In this document: piece after piece, positions 1-11,618 of the stretch | Numbering within the stretch: the stretch's first letter is position 1 | How the letters are laid out: the number at the start of each line of letters is the position of its first letter | NCBI RefSeq assembly: GCF_019175385.1 | Contig: NC_083345.1 | Span: 118,113,657-118,177,656, forward strand | Length of the DNA: 64,000 nt | Source of the DNA: Lycium barbarum | Taxonomy: Eukaryota > Streptophyta > Magnoliopsida > Solanales > Solanaceae | Direction: 5' to 3' | Made by a program: the position numbers and the translations under genes | The notes under the pieces: generated by a model | Database searches by the model: none | What the model was told of the DNA's origin: nothing | What the model saw: only the letters and a program-made list of their open reading frames with translations

Positions 1-420
1 TACAAAATTGGGGACTGGGTGTTTCTGAAGATTCAACCATACAGACGGTGTACTCTATCAAATCATTCTTTCACAAAGTTATCAGCTAAGTTTTATGGGC
101 CTTACCAGATCTTGGAAAAAGTGGGAAATGTTGCATACAAGCTGTCCCTGCCTCCTCACGTGGCACTTCATCCCACTTTTCATGTGTCTCAACTCAAGTT
201 TTACCATCTACTTCCGGATAATTTCATTCACCCTCTTATGATTGACATTTCCAGTCCCTATTGTGCTGAGCCTGAGGCCATTATCGATAGAAGAATGATA
301 CAGAGAGAAAACAAGACAATGACTCAAGTTTTGATCAAATGGAAAGATATGCTCACGGATCAGGTGACTTGGGAGGACTATCATTCTATGAAGGTGCGAT
401 TCCCTCAATTCCTTCCTTGA
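1..420 (+). CDS. Ty3/gypsy chromovirus polyprotein, C-terminal piece (integrase tail plus chromodomain)
   Basis: The frame is open from the window edge to a TGA at 418-420, so this is the 3' end of a pol gene that starts outside the window. The first part reads as the integrase C-terminal domain: a GDWVFLKIQPYRR block, then KFYGPYQILEKVGNVAYKLSLP, then HPTFHVSQLK. The last 50 residues form a chromodomain-like module with VLIKWKDM and VTWEDYHSM, the aromatic and acidic residues expected of chromoviral chromodomains. In this family the tail directs integration toward chromatin; that role is inferred from the family. No internal stop is visible here. A 3' LTR follows after about 120 bases, consistent with a real element end. 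Exact chromovirus lineage not assigned. Confidence 0.9.
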   Translation, partial: YKIGDWVFLKIQPYRRCTLSNHSFTKLSAKFYGPYQILEKVGNVAYKLSLPPHVALHPTFHVSQLKFYHLLPDNFIHPLMIDISSPYCAEPEAIIDRRMIQRENKTMTQVLIKWKDMLTDQVTWEDYHSMKVRFPQFLP

Positions 421-543
421 GGTCAAGGAAGTTTTCAAGGAAAGAGTAATGTTACAATTGATGCTCAAGAAAGTCGTACCTTGTGCTTGCGGAAGGAGTA
501 CCTAGCCGTTATAATTAAGTTGGGAATAAGCTGAAGCATAATT

Positions 544-911
544 TGTGATATTATGTTTTAGCCCACATTAGTTTTAAGTCAATACTTCCAGTATTTACGT
601 ATTGAGCCTGTAGTTTCTTTTATTTGTTCACTTTCAGTCCCTGTTAGAGTTTGTTACACATCAGTGTACTATGCTGAGGATAGAAGGATCCTATGCACAG
701 ACAAATTGTGATGAATCACCTTTTTGCTCTAGGGTTTGTTTACTATATATTGTAATAGCTTCTCCCTTGTTAGGGTTATCAATCAAAATATATCTTTAGC
801 CGTAAATTAGCTTATTCTCAGTTCTCTTAGTTTTCTTCTTTTGTTTGCCTTTTGTTACAGTTCCTTTTGTAGCATTTTGAAGACTGATTTCGCTAAAGCA
901 AGAATCCAACA
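544..911 (+). repeat. 3' LTR of the chromovirus that enters from the left
   Basis: The segment begins TGTGATATTATG and ends AATCCAACA, giving TG...CA ends, and lies 120 bases after the pol stop codon. It contains an AT-rich TATA-like stretch near 744-756 and a CT/TG-rich tail near 820-880. The partner 5' LTR is outside the window, so both borders come from terminal dinucleotides and position only. About 368 bp is a plausible size for short-LTR chromoviruses. Confidence 0.6.
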
Positions 912-1041
912 GGCATCAAAGTTTTTTTTACACGATAATGGGCAAGCAAACCTCTAACGATCGACAAAATCGTAGTAAGCATTACCAAAAATGGCGAAGG
1001 ACAACTGGATTCTTAGTTGTATTGCTGAGCTTCCGGAGTTA

Positions 1042-1255
1042 GGGGTCGTTTGGTTGGAAACAACTTCTCCCGGGATAACTAATCCCGGGATAAGTTATTC
1101 CACCCTCAAGGTGGAATAAAAAAACACTTTAATCCCGTGATAACTAATCTCGGGATTAGTTATCCTGAGTTTTTTTTTCAACCAAATGTGTGATAAGACG
1201 GTACTAATTTTTATCCCAGGACTATTTTTTTCTATCCATCATACCAAACGAGCCC
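1042..1255. mobile_element. Tourist/PIF-Harbinger-like MITE
   Basis: The 214-bp element has inverted ends: GGGGTCGTTTGG on the left and CCAAACGAGCCC on the right, which pair with one mismatch. It is flanked on both sides by TTA (1039-1041 and 1256-1258), the 3-bp target duplication typical of PIF/Harbinger MITEs. Internally it holds repeated CCCGGGAT/ATCCCGGG-type palindromes, so the whole element can fold. It has no coding capacity. Confidence 0.85.
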
Positions 1256-1258
1256 TTA

Positions 1259-1857
1259 AGGCTTTGTTTGGCTGCCTTTTTAAAAAAAAAATGAAAGGAG
1301 AAGATGGGGATCTGGGGAATTAATGAATCATTGGGTTGGGTCAGTGCTTTGGTTTTGGGCTGAACGAATTTTGAGTGAATTTGGGCTTAGAGATAGCCAG
1401 ATATAGGTTTAAAATGTAGCCTTTTCATTTCAATTATAACCAAAGCATTAAAGCTTTTGAAATAAAATTGAGATGGATTAATGATTCCATTAACTAATTG
1501 AGCTTCTTGATTCTAACAAAGTAAAATACTTAATGGAAAAAGAGATTAATTACAGTAATTAAGTCATGAATGACTTACTCGACAATTAAAGATACGTACA
1601 AAATTAAACACTTATTTTTTTGTGTAAATTGATTTCAAATTTATAAAATAGACATAATTAATATTTAAACTATACATAATATGTACATAATATATATTAG
1701 TGTATTTTGCCAAATGAAATGGAAAAATGTTAAAAATACTTTTTTGATTTTCTGCGTAATCCTTTTACTCTGTTGCAATTTAAGAAGCTCGACTAATTAA
1801 TTTGAATTTTTGGAGGGCAAAAATTGGGTGTCAACACTCATGGCCTGAAGGCTAAAC
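1259..1857. other. Unassigned AT-rich spacer
   Basis: No open frame, terminal repeat or RNA gene recognised. The DNA is AT-rich with short A/T runs and is probably decayed repeat sequence; I cannot name a family. Confidence 0.5.
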
Positions 1858-1862
1858 ACATA

Positions 1863-4085
1863 TGTAATACCCCGTATCTTAGAACTCATGTTAGACTCGT
1901 ATGGTTAGAGTTTTAGCGAAAAATTTGAAAGTTTGTACGTATTACGAAAGTGGTTGACCAGCCTACTTCGGGCACCCGTAACTCCTTGATTAGTTGATAA
2001 CTTGAGAAAACTTAAAACATAAAAGTTGTAGCCCTTTGGAATATCTTTCCAATGGTATCTTGTGGAGCTCAAACAGAGTTCTGTGTTAAGGGTTATGCCT
2101 ATTTTACTAACACTGGTTAGAGTAAAATTTTCAGATTTTGGGTTACGTTTTTTAGCCTTTTCCTACTCGAATTGGGACTCCCTATTTTATTATTTTATGA
2201 AGCAAAAACGTCCATAACACTATTATAAACCCTAAGAGACTATTATTTTTCTCTCTACCTCCATCCCTAAAGAACCTAGACACTTCAATCTTTCAAGAAA
2301 CTCATTCTTGCAATCAAGAAAAAATAAAGAAAACCTTCAAGAATTTGATTTGGCAATCTAGTTTCCTAAGGTTTCCTCCAAGGAAAATATTTTAATCAAT
2401 AACCTTTGTATTCTACAAGATTTATCATTTGTAAAGGCTAGAATAAATATATCCATCCTGTTACCCTATAAAAATCAAGAGTTGTAAAAAAATGGAGAAA
2501 ACTCTAGTATTTTCTGTTGAGTTTCATTCCGACCAGCCATATTAATTTAGTGTTTTCCGATAATCTAACCGTTGGATCCAGCCCAAATTTTAACTGAGTG
2601 TTCAAAACACATAAGTCTAAAATATGAATGGTGGAGATTGGAGTTGTAGGTCCGGATCAATACTCTTTGAGCCACGAACAGTAGCTACGAAAATCAGTGA
2701 AAACTCTTCTCAAGGTTTCAAATTCAAAGCTTTTGGAATTATTCTTCAAAGGTTCAAACTTTTCTTCAAGTTTTGGAGCGATTAAGGTATGTAGAGTTAC
2801 TATCTACGTGTGGGAACATCATTGTTCTTTCCTATGCCTCATAATCCATAAATTATGATTCTTTATGAAAACTAGGGTTTCTATATCATGCTCATGATAA
2901 CCCTAGGTCCATGTCCATGATTATATTATGTATGAATTGTTGTAATTCCATCATTGAATTCTTAATATTTCTTTACGATTATTAGGAATTTGTCCGTAAT
3001 CTATGAAAAACCCATATATCTTATTCTATGGATTCATGCATGCTAGTTTATGATATATTATGCTATTTTCAAGAAAATACTATACATATTTTACAAGTTC
3101 ATGCAAGCAAGCTATAATTCATGATATCCATGTACAAGCAAGTTATATCCATGAAAACCATGGGCAGCAAGTGCCACTTATTTTACATGTTCATGTTTTT
3201 GGGATTTGCTTAGTTAACCGAGAAGGCTCAGTAAAGCCTAAAACTACATAGCCACCGTAGGATAAGGGTTGTCAGCAAGGAGGCAACACTTTTATTATGC
3301 AGTTTGGATCCTTACATGCTTATTATTATTATTATTTAAATCTCATATCCCTAGCAAGGTGTGAGTGTTCTGCTGGTAGGACGCAAGTACCAGATCATGC
3401 TATCGGTTTTACTATAGCACTCCCCACGTTACAAGCAGTTATATATACATGTATTTCCATTGATTTACTGTTTTCAGAAATTACTCACGCTTCATGCTCA
3501 TGTTCAGGTTTCAGTTCCAATTCTTATCATCATTATTTCATGTCCCATGTTATTTTATTCAGTCACTTTACATACCAGTACATTCAATGTGGTAAGGTCC
3601 CCTTTCTATTGCTCGGGGGGCCTGTATTTCACGATGCAGGTACTGATTTACAGGACGACACATCTGCTCAGTAGGACAGCATTCATATTAGCTTATTGGT
3701 GAGCCCTATCTCATTCGGGGTTTAGTCAACTTTTTGTTTTATGATTAGTTATGCATCTAAGGTATGCTGGGGGCCTTGTCCCAGTAAGTATGTTTTCCAG
3801 TCAGACTCATGATAGAGGTTTCATAGACTAGACAGGTCAGTTATGTTATGTCAGATATTCGGAGTCGTATAACTATTTTGGCTCATTCATGTTATTTCTT
3901 CACTCATGTTGAAACAAGTATTTTTATTAAGTATTATGATTTATTACGTTTTATAAAGGCTCATCATGCATTCACGTTATATTCCGCGCCTCATGATGAT
4001 TCAGCAAGCCATGTGGTTCGCTCGGTCACATGCAGTAAGGCACCGAGTGCCGTGTTTCGCCCAGGCCATAGTTCAGGGCGTGACA
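1863..4085 (+). mobile_element. Solo LTR (2.2 kb) of a long-LTR Ty3/gypsy family
   Basis: The segment starts TGTAATACCCCGTATC and ends CAGGGCGTGACA. It is flanked by identical 5-bp duplications ACATA at 1858-1862 and 4086-4090. No second LTR, primer site or coding region lies between, so it is a solo LTR produced by LTR-LTR recombination (inference). Its ends match the TGTTAC...GTCGTGACA ends of the elements at 23780-27052 and 49553-57515, which suggests a related Tekay/Del-like group. Short open frames inside (for example 3297-3674 and 3848-4114) show no recognisable domain. Confidence 0.8.
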
Positions 4086-4090
4086 ACATA

Positions 4091-5057
4091 CTCTCCGTCA
4101 CAACTCATAGTTAGTTCATATTTTAGTTACCCATACAGATACACTGGTACCCGCACAAGTGCTTATCACCTCACGAGTATAGGAAGCTTAATTTCCCCAT
4201 TACGCCCCTTTATTAAATTGACCAACCCATAAAACTACATAAAGGTCTAGTAAGTCTCAACTTGCCTGAATCAGAAGTTGAAGAGTCACTCCACGACCTT
4301 TCCTTTCCTCAGAGCCTCCAAACGAGGCCACTTTGTTCAAATATGGTATTTACGCGAGATTACAAGTCTAATGATACCCATAAAGCCATATAAAGAATTC
4401 AGGTCCAAAAAGTCAACCCAAAAGCCTATCCCAAACTTTGAAGGTCGAGATGATAATTTATCGCAAAATCGGGTTCAACAGGGTAAAATTAGTAATCTAC
4501 ACGGTCATACGAATCCAACAATACCATATTGTGGTATTGCTATATCTAAGCCCGATTTTGCCCACAAGGGTAAAACAAGGGTAAAACTAGAATTTAAGCC
4601 TGAAATCATCTTACCATAGTCTGGATAGTCTATATCTTAAAACCATGAAGTTCTAATCCTAATTGAACCTTCAATTCCATTAAATTCATCAACCCATTTC
4701 TAGGGAAAACCCCTCAACTAAACACTTAGAAAGCAAGGCTAGAATCATAAACTAATGAAAGAAATCAATGGAAATCACTTAGATTAAGCTTTAGATTTTG
4801 CCCAAAAAGAAGAAACTTGAACCTTGCACTTGGAATCTCTTAATTTCAAGCTCTATAGCTTCTAAAATGGATGAATGAAGAATGAAAGTCAAATTGGGGT
4901 TTTTATTTTTTGCCTAGGTCATTACCCTTCGCGAACGGGTCCAGACAACGGGAACACGATCTTACCGGCCCAGACACATCGCGATCGGGACATGCCTATC
5001 GTGAACGCGATGGGCCAGCCAAACCCAGCCCAGACCCAAAACCTCTTTTACGATAAT
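4091..5057 (-). repeat. Decayed LTR-like sequence
   Basis: This is the DNA into which the 1863-4085 solo LTR inserted; it continues the text left of 1858. The stretch near 4925-5015 is unusually CG-rich, with repeated CGCGAACG/CGCGATCG-type motifs like those in some Solanaceae gypsy LTRs, and the GTCACAACTC near 4098 could be a decayed LTR end. No clean borders are visible. The strand is a guess from those motifs. Confidence 0.35.
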
Positions 5058-5222
5058 TAGTGCACGAAACTAAAATAAAAATTATCAAAAAAATAGTAGT
5101 TTGTATGTTATTTCTTTTGCCCCAATTTATGCAGCACTATGAGGATTTCAAAATGAAGTCACAATAATTGACAATTCAATACATCTAAAAGGCATATAAA
5201 AAATTACAAAATTCAAAAGTGC
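5058..5222. repeat. Dispersed repeat shared with 58777-58930
   Basis: The block around TTTGTATGTTAT, CCCCAATTTATGCAGCACTAT and AAGTCACAATAATTGACAATTCAA recurs at 58777-58930 with scattered substitutions. The distal copy runs on into a Stowaway-like end (ACGCATAAATTGGGACGG), so this is probably part of a decayed MITE. Confidence 0.7.
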
Positions 5223-5224
5223 TG

Positions 5225-6015
5225 CACAAATTGTGTCGTAAGAATCTCGCTTGGGATAACCTTATAGTCCTTACAAATGATCATTTCTAAGGAGCAAATA
5301 ATCTATCTGGGTTCTTGCCAATGCACTATGGAAGGTTATCAAGTGTTCCTCCTTCTCTAAAAAACTCAAATTTGCTACTACCAACCTAAAACCACTCGTA
5401 AAATCCAACAACGGGAGTACTCCTCCTTCGTTCCTGTCCCCGAACCAAAACCACCATGTACATCGTCATAGCCCCCCAGAGTTGACCCAATGTGTCCATT
5501 AAAATATCCTCTTATGAATAGCTTCTCGGTATGAGGTATACCTCTCACTACCTTATCCAATTCTTCCAAAAAACGTACTCTGTCCTCCACGTTCAGGCCC
5601 GTTTGTTGTATGTAAGCACTAATAACGTTCAAAGTGAATCCCCCAATGACTAACTGGATCGCCATCATCCTGTCATTGACCCATCCAACCTCTATCACTT
5701 GCTTCCTTAGCTCCTCCTCAACTAAAATGCCTACTCCATTCCCATACATCAAGCTGCCTTAGAACCAAAATTTATACCCTTCCACATCTAGCGCCCCAAT
5801 GCCTACCCATTTGGTTTCATGTAGGGAAGCTATACTAATTCTCCTGTTCTTGAGAATATTCACTAGCTCTATGGACTTTACCGATAAAGTCTCTATGCTC
5901 CAAGACCTTATTCGCAGCCTAGAAACTCTCTTACCTCCGTTACCTCCCCTGATCCTAGCCCCCATTCCCAACCGAGAACATGACCTTAGTCTAACATCGT
6001 TCGCGAGAGCCACTA
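5225..6015 (-). pseudogene. LINE (non-LTR retrotransposon) endonuclease-domain fragment
   Basis: The minus strand encodes an exonuclease-endonuclease-phosphatase type domain as found at the N-terminus of plant LINE ORF2. In order: SIETLSVKSIELVNILKNRR, then LHETKWVG (the catalytic Glu region), VGILVEEELR, LNVISAYIQQ, FIRGYFNGHIG (family consensus G-D-F-N-G, here GYFNG), GGYDDVHGGFG and, after a frameshift, TQIDYLLLRNDH. An in-frame TAA interrupts the protein between KFWF and GSLMYG at 5759-5761. A frameshift near 5400 moves the C-terminal part to another frame. Reverse transcriptase and 3' end are missing, so the copy is truncated on both sides and dead. Loss of the Asp in GDFNG would itself abolish nuclease activity. 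Confidence 0.85.
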
Positions 6016-6226
6016 AAGCAAAAAAAAAAAAAAAGTTAATCAAAGGTAAACACTAACACGGAATCACAGATAAAGCACAGGTAAGCAAGGATATACAGTT
6101 AACTGGGGCTAAAAGAGCAAATATACCAAAGGGGTAATCTAGAGGTCTATATTTCGATGTAGAAAATATTTGTTGTCAAACATGACAACTATGCCTGATG
6201 AAATGCATAGATATTTTTCCCTTTCT

Positions 6227-6426
6227 AGAGCCCGGTTGGATTGGCTTATAACTTGCTCATAAGTTATTTTCAGCTTTTTTGAGTGTTTGGCTGGCCAGCA
6301 TAAAGTCATTTTATGCTTAAAATAAGTTCAAAAAAATAATTGGGCCCGTTTGACTTAGCTTATCTAAAGCAGCTTATAAGCTGAAAACAGCTTATAAGCC
6401 AAAACAAAAGTCCATCCAAACATGCT
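6227..6426. mobile_element. MITE with CCATCCAAACATGCTC-type inverted ends (hAT-like)
   Basis: The left end GAGCCCGGTTGGATTGGCTTATAA and the right end carrying GCTTATAAGCC...CCATCCAAACATGCTC are imperfect inverted copies. The interior repeats CTTATAAGC/AGCTTATAAG palindromes. CTAG flanks both sides, but a full 8-bp duplication is not clean, so the superfamily is uncertain. Non-coding. Confidence 0.6.
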
Positions 6427-6619
6427 CCTAGTATTATAATATTCCTTTAACTTAGATATTCTAAGTAATTGTAATTTTTTTATAATTTTTATTCTATTTA
6501 ATTGTTGTTTGGCTCTATAACTATTCCTTTCTACACTAAAGTGCATAATTCATTCCCCCCCCCCCCCCCCCCACCAACCTCCCTTTGTCCTAGCTATCAC
6601 TTTTTACCTTAAATATATA

Positions 6620-6861
6620 CTTCCTCCGTTTTAATTTATGTGACACATTTTAAATTTGAGAGTCAAATATTTTTTTTATCGGATCTTTTTATATATGCCT
6701 TTTAAATATTTAAATTATTAATTATTGTGACATCTAATTCTTTTTACATAGTTTCAAAATATGGGAAAAAAATCTAGGAATTACATATCTAAATTTACAG
6801 TCAAGATTGAAAATTTTAAATCTGAACGATGCCACATAAATTCGAACAGAACCAAATCTAA
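6620..6861. mobile_element. Stowaway-like MITE in copy A
   Basis: It begins CTTCCTCCGTTTTAATTTA after TA, and its decayed far end reads CCACATAAATTCGAACAG, matching the Stowaway terminal pattern of CTCCCTCCG with an inverted copy. Homologous copies sit at 44417-44677 and 47763-48730. It was therefore present before the segment was duplicated. No coding. Confidence 0.7.
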
Positions 6862-7302
6862 ACACAATATCACGTAGTGGTAAAAAATTGGACCTTTCTT
6901 ATATAGTTACTAAAATAAATTTACACTTGCATTTGTGTATGAAGTACAAAATCTTTGCTGCTTAAACAATCAGCATATATCTATTTGTGATCATCAAAAA
7001 TTTATAAGAACTTTCACTATATATTTTCAACGTCAATAAAAAAAGTGGTAGATTCCATAACTAACATGAGTATTTTGTGTATCTTTTCTATTTTAATTCC
7101 TAAAAGATAGGGGAAAATTGGACAGCCTTGTGCCTACTAATCCTCTTCTTTTTCATTTCCAAGAAAACGTAGCATTTATCGATTCCAAAAGTGTTAAAAA
7201 AAAAAAACCACACAGATGGACTGATTGACAGCACAATTATTTCACATCTTCAAGTCCAATTTGGGAATCAAATGAAAGGGAGGAACAAAGGAGAAAAAAT
7301 AA

Positions 7303-7402
7303 CAAATAGACATACACCACTAACAAAGTGTTTACGCTGTTCGAATTCCCCGCAAATAGACATACACCACTAACAAAGTGTTTACGCTATTGGAATTCCC
7401 CA
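7303..7402. repeat. Direct tandem repeat, two units of 50 bp
   Basis: CAAATAGACATACACCACTA followed by ACAAAGTGTTTACGCT is repeated head-to-tail with a 50-bp period and few mismatches. Copy B has only one unit at the same place, so the doubling is specific to copy A. Confidence 0.9.
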
Positions 7403-7943
7403 CAAACACGTTGGAAGATATTATCAGAGTTCGTCATTATTTAGTGGAGAATGCAGTTGTGAGAGGCTATTATTTGTAAAATAGAACCGTTGTGGCTGAT
7501 GGCTTGTTTGTAGTAGACGTGTTGTTTTTAAAAATATTTGGTAAGTGGGTATTCTGCCAAGTTTCGTTTTGATTTGTTGTCCATTAGAATCGAATCTTTT
7601 TTCATGTTCAATTGTAATGTTATTTAGAATTGTCAAATACGTGAAAACTCGGTGACAATGTAAAAGGAACAACATAATGACCAATTTGAATAAGACAAAA
7701 TACACATATAGATTGTATAAATTATGTTAGATCTTACAGTATACTATAATTTTGGTCTAAACCTGTTGAAATGCAAGGAAATACTTGCAATACCGACAAT
7801 TCGAAAAAATTCTCTCAAAGTTCATTGAACCCACTGGCTTCACATCACATGCCAGTGTTTTTTGGGCCAGCATTGTCCCATCACCCATGTACTCATATCC
7901 GTCGGTTGTGTATCATAATCCTTCAATGAGAATATAAATAAAA

Positions 7944-8430
7944 TGTTGGTGATATTGCAATGAAATTGCAATTACAATTGAAAAATAAAAATAAAAATTT
8001 CTTCGGCTGAGGCGCGGATATCTCGCTCTCTTTAAGGAGATTCAAGCCCACTGCAGCAAATTTACCGGTCCAACAGTAATCTTTCTGACTTGTCCCCTCC
8101 AGGATACAACAGCCCGATCACGTCGTATAACTCAACAAACTCTGGACAAGATGTTGAGTCCAAAGCTCCACCAAAGAAGAACACCTTCCTTCAACTAATG
8201 AACTCTTTTATTTTTACTTTCCTCACTTTTTATGAATTCTCCAAAGAATATATATTTTCCTCTCTACACCCACAAGTTAAGGATTTTTGAATGTATATTA
8301 TGGTGAATAATGATTCATCCTTTTATAATGGATGAAAATGTGAAAAACATGGTCAACACAAATGTGAAAAACATGGTCAACACAAATATGAAAAACATTT
8401 GTAATATTAAAATGCTCAAAAAACCTTACA
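7944..8430 (-). repeat. 3' LTR of the copia element
   Basis: 487 bp. On the coding (minus) strand it runs from TGTAAGG to CACCAACA. It contains three units of a CATGGTCAACACAAATRTGAAAAA-type tandem repeat near 8335-8400. An open frame of 66 codons on the plus strand recurs in both LTRs, but it is antisense to the element and shows no domain. Confidence 0.95.
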
Positions 8431-8987
8431 ATCCCCCACTCATTTTAATATTAACATAAGAGAGTTTATCAGTTGAAGGTAGATTAATATGCGTAATGAA
8501 GGTGTGCTCTGCATTGAACCTCCACTTAGTAAAACAATAATCTTTACTCCAGGGCCGTAGTGGTCTCAGACTTGAACTATGACTGCTTTAGGGAAATAAA
8601 GAATTACTGCTTACACATAATAATCAAGGTGTTGACATGAGCTTTAATAGCCAGCACATTACGGCCTTGTGCTATCCCAGTTTTCATGAGTGCTTTTGAG
8701 AACGAGCCCAATTCTCATAGGAAGCGGCCTACTTCCACACTCACATAGGTGAAATCTGTCAAGAGTGCTTCTGTAACTTAACACCCCACTCATACGAGCT
8801 ACAGAGTTTCATTAAGAGTTTATAAACTCAACCTCCACAAATTGTTACAGAATAATGCACTTACACCATAGGGAGGGAATAAATAAAATAGTGCATTTTT
8901 CTCAACAAGTCATCATATGATTCGTTTTTCCCATTGAACCTGGTTATAGGATCTCTAGTCACCAGGTTGGGTTTCCTCATATACGAC

Positions 8988-10840
8988 TCATAAATTTATG
9001 GGCTTCAATCTCATCCCACTCGATGTGCTCCAGACCTTTTCTCTTGCCAAGGCCTTGGTTAGTGGATCTGCAAGATTATCACAAGATTTGACATAATCAA
9101 CATTAATTGTACCACTTGTCAAATATGACCTCACAGTACTGTGTTTTCTCCTTATAAGTCTGGATTTACCGTTATAATAACGGTTTTGAACTCTACCAAT
9201 TGCAGCGGCGCTATCACAATGAATTAAAATAGGAGGAATTGGTTTTTCAAAATAAGAAATTTGAAATAATAAATCTCTTAACCAATTCGCTTCTTCACTA
9301 GCTGAAGCTAAAGCAATTAGTTCAGCCTCCATGGTAGAGTTAGCAATAATAGTTTGATTTTTTGATTTCCAACAAATAGCAACACCTGCCAACGTAAAGA
9401 TATAACCGGTGGTAGAATAGGAATCACCAGATAAAGTGTTCCAATCTGCATCAGTAAAGCCTTCAAGTACAACAGGATATTTTTTTATAAAACAAGCCAT
9501 AGGTTTTTGTACCAACTAAATATTTCATAACTCTCGTTATGGCATGCCAATGTTCACTACCTGGCTTGCTTGTAAACCTGCTAAGTACTCCAACTGCATA
9601 CGCAATATCAGGCCTAGTGCAATCATTCACATATCTCAAACTTCCAATTAAGCTAGCATATTCCTTTTGATTTATCACATCATTGTCACTTTGAACAGGA
9701 AACAAGTGAACACTTGAATCAAAAGGAGTTATAACATGCTTGCAATCAAGAAAGTTATATTTTTTCAACATAATGTGACTGGTCAAGGAATATTCCATCA
9801 CATGTTTTAGTAATTTTTATTCCAAGAATTAAATTTGCCTCACCAAGATCTTTCATGTCAAAATGGCTTCTAAGAATATTTTTAGTTTCACCAATACCAT
9901 TCATGTTAGAGCCAAAGATCAATAAATCATCAACATAGAGACAAACAATAACATGTAAATTATTCCAAGACTTGTGATAGATGCACTTATCACATTCGTT
10001 TGTTTTAAAACCATTTTCAATCATGCAGGAATCAAATTTCTCATGTCATTGCTTTGGTGCCTGTTTCAAGCCATATAGGGATTTAGTAAGTTTACACACT
10101 TTGCTTTCTTGGCCTGCTTCAATAAAACCTTCGGGTTGTTCCATGTAAATTTCCTCATTTAGGTCCCCATTTAAAAAAGCAGTTTTTACATCCATTTGGT
10201 GAATGTGCAAATCAAAAATTGCAGCAATAGCAATTAAAAGTCTTATGGATGTAATTCTAGTTATCGGAGAAAAAGTATTAAAAAATTCTAGGCCTTCTAG
10301 TTGTTTAAAACCTTTAGCAACTAGTCTAGCCTTATATTTATCAACAGAGCCATCCGGTTTTAACTTTTTTCTAAGGACCCATTTACACCCAATTGTTTTA
10401 CAACCCGGTGATAAATCAACTAACTTCCAAGTTTTATTGGAAATAAGTGATTCCATTTCATCATTTACAGCCTCTTTCCAAAAAATAGCATCATGTGAAG
10501 ATAAAACTTCTTGTAAATTAAGAGGGTCATCTCCAACATTAAAAATATAAAAATCAGGACCAAATTTTTTTTCTACTCTAGCTCTTTTACTTCTTCTTAA
10601 CTCAAAATCATCACCTTCTTTATTTTTCAAAACAGAAGTAGAAGAGCTAGGTAGTGACAAAATATTTTCGTTAGTCCTATGACCCCCACTATTTTTAGAA
10701 TCAAATGGAAATTTATTTTCATGAAAAATAGCATCTCCTGATTCTATTATTATATTATCTTCAAGACTAAAAAATTTATAAGCTGTACTATTTGAAGCAT
10801 AACCAAGAAAAACACAAGTAGTAACTTTTTTACCCAATTT
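8988..10840 (-). pseudogene. Copia reverse transcriptase and RNase H, broken
   Basis: Copies element RNA into DNA in the virus-like particle. Reading down the minus strand: CKWVLRKKLKPDG, KARLVAKGF and MDVKTAFLNGDL mark the N-terminal half of the RVT_2 domain. SLYGLKQAPKQ is followed by a TGA where a Trp codon is usual (about 10043-10045). Next come LYVDDLLIFG, the catalytic Asp-Asp pair, and MKDLGEANLILGIKI. A frameshift near 9790 leads to YASLIGSLRYV and RPDIAYAVGVLSR. Another shift near 9500 leads to the RNase H part: FTDADWNTLSGD, STMEAELIAL, IHCDSAAAI, NLADPLTKAL. Catalytic motifs are still readable, but at least one stop and two frameshifts prevent expression. Confidence 0.9.
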
Positions 10841-11618
10841 ACTTATTTTGGGATCCATTATTAGCCTTACATAAGCTAGACAACCCCAAACTCTTACATA
10901 TCCCAAATTTGGCTTGTGACCTCTCCACAACTCAAATGGTGTTAATTTAGTCTTTTTATGAGGCACACGATTCAACACATAACAAGCAGTTAAAATAGCT
11001 TCACCCCAAAAATTTAAAAGTGCACTAGACTCAATAAGCATGACATTTATCAACTCAACCAAAGTTCTAATTTTTTCTCCCCGCTACACCATTAGATGCC
11101 GGAGAGTAAGGTGGAGTAGTTTCATGAATTATTCCCAATGATCTAAAAAAAGAATTAAACTCGTTAGACTCATATTCACGGCCTCTATCACTTCTAATTC
11201 TTTTTATATTTCTACCAAACTGATTTTCCACTTCATGGAGATAAATTTTAAAATTTCCAAAAGCATCACTTTTATTTTTCATCAAGAGAACATATGTATA
11301 CTTAGAAAAGTCATCAATAAAAGTGATAAAATATCTATTTCCTCCACAAGTTAAAATTCCTCCAAGTTCACAAATATCAGTATGAATTAACTCTAATAAT
11401 TCAGTTTTTCTTTCAACTTGGAAATGAGGCCTTTTTGTGATTTTGGATTTACTACAAGCTTCACATTTTTCAAAATCCTTTTTAATCATTGGGATTAATC
11501 CTAAATTACTCATGATTCCCACATAATGATTATTAATATGACACAAACGAGCATGCCAAAAATTAGTGGAAGAAAGCATGTAAACAGAATTAGTAACTTT
11601 ATTCATCTCAACATTCAA
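10841..11618 (-). pseudogene. Copia integrase, broken
   Basis: Joins element cDNA to host DNA. Minus-strand reading gives the GAG-pre-integrase zinc region (FWHARLCHINNHYVG, then CEACSKSK), followed by the catalytic core with LIHTDICELGG (first Asp) and IRSDRGREYES (second Asp). The third acidic position, usually NGVAERKN, reads NGVAGRKN, so the catalytic Glu is replaced by Gly. A frameshift directly after RKN (near 11064) moves the rest (WGEAILTACYVLNRVPHKK, LWRGHKPNLGYVRVWGCLAY) to another frame. The border with reverse transcriptase is approximate. Inactive. Confidence 0.9.

Larger units (their letters stand above)
6518..7943. repeat. Segmental duplication, copy A, left part
   Basis: From TTCCTTTCTACACTAAAGTGCA onward this DNA aligns with copy B (from about 44345) and copy C (from about 47690), including a Stowaway-like element and the ACAAAGTGTTTACG...GAATTCCCC block. 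It continues at 13471-13541 and 29342-29942 once the inserted elements are removed. It contains an 18-base C run at 6555-6572. No coding region is recognisable. Confidence 0.85.

Noticed and set aside
3297..4232. Overlapping plus-strand frames of 80-125 codons
   Set aside because: They fall inside the solo LTR and its flank, in three overlapping frames, with low-complexity residues and no motif.
8090..8290. 66-codon plus-strand frame, identical at 13101-13301
   Set aside because: It lies in both LTRs of the copia element, antisense to its genes. Identity reflects the LTR pair, not selection on a protein.
10203..10550. 115-codon plus-strand frame
   Set aside because: Shadow frame opposite the copia reverse transcriptase.
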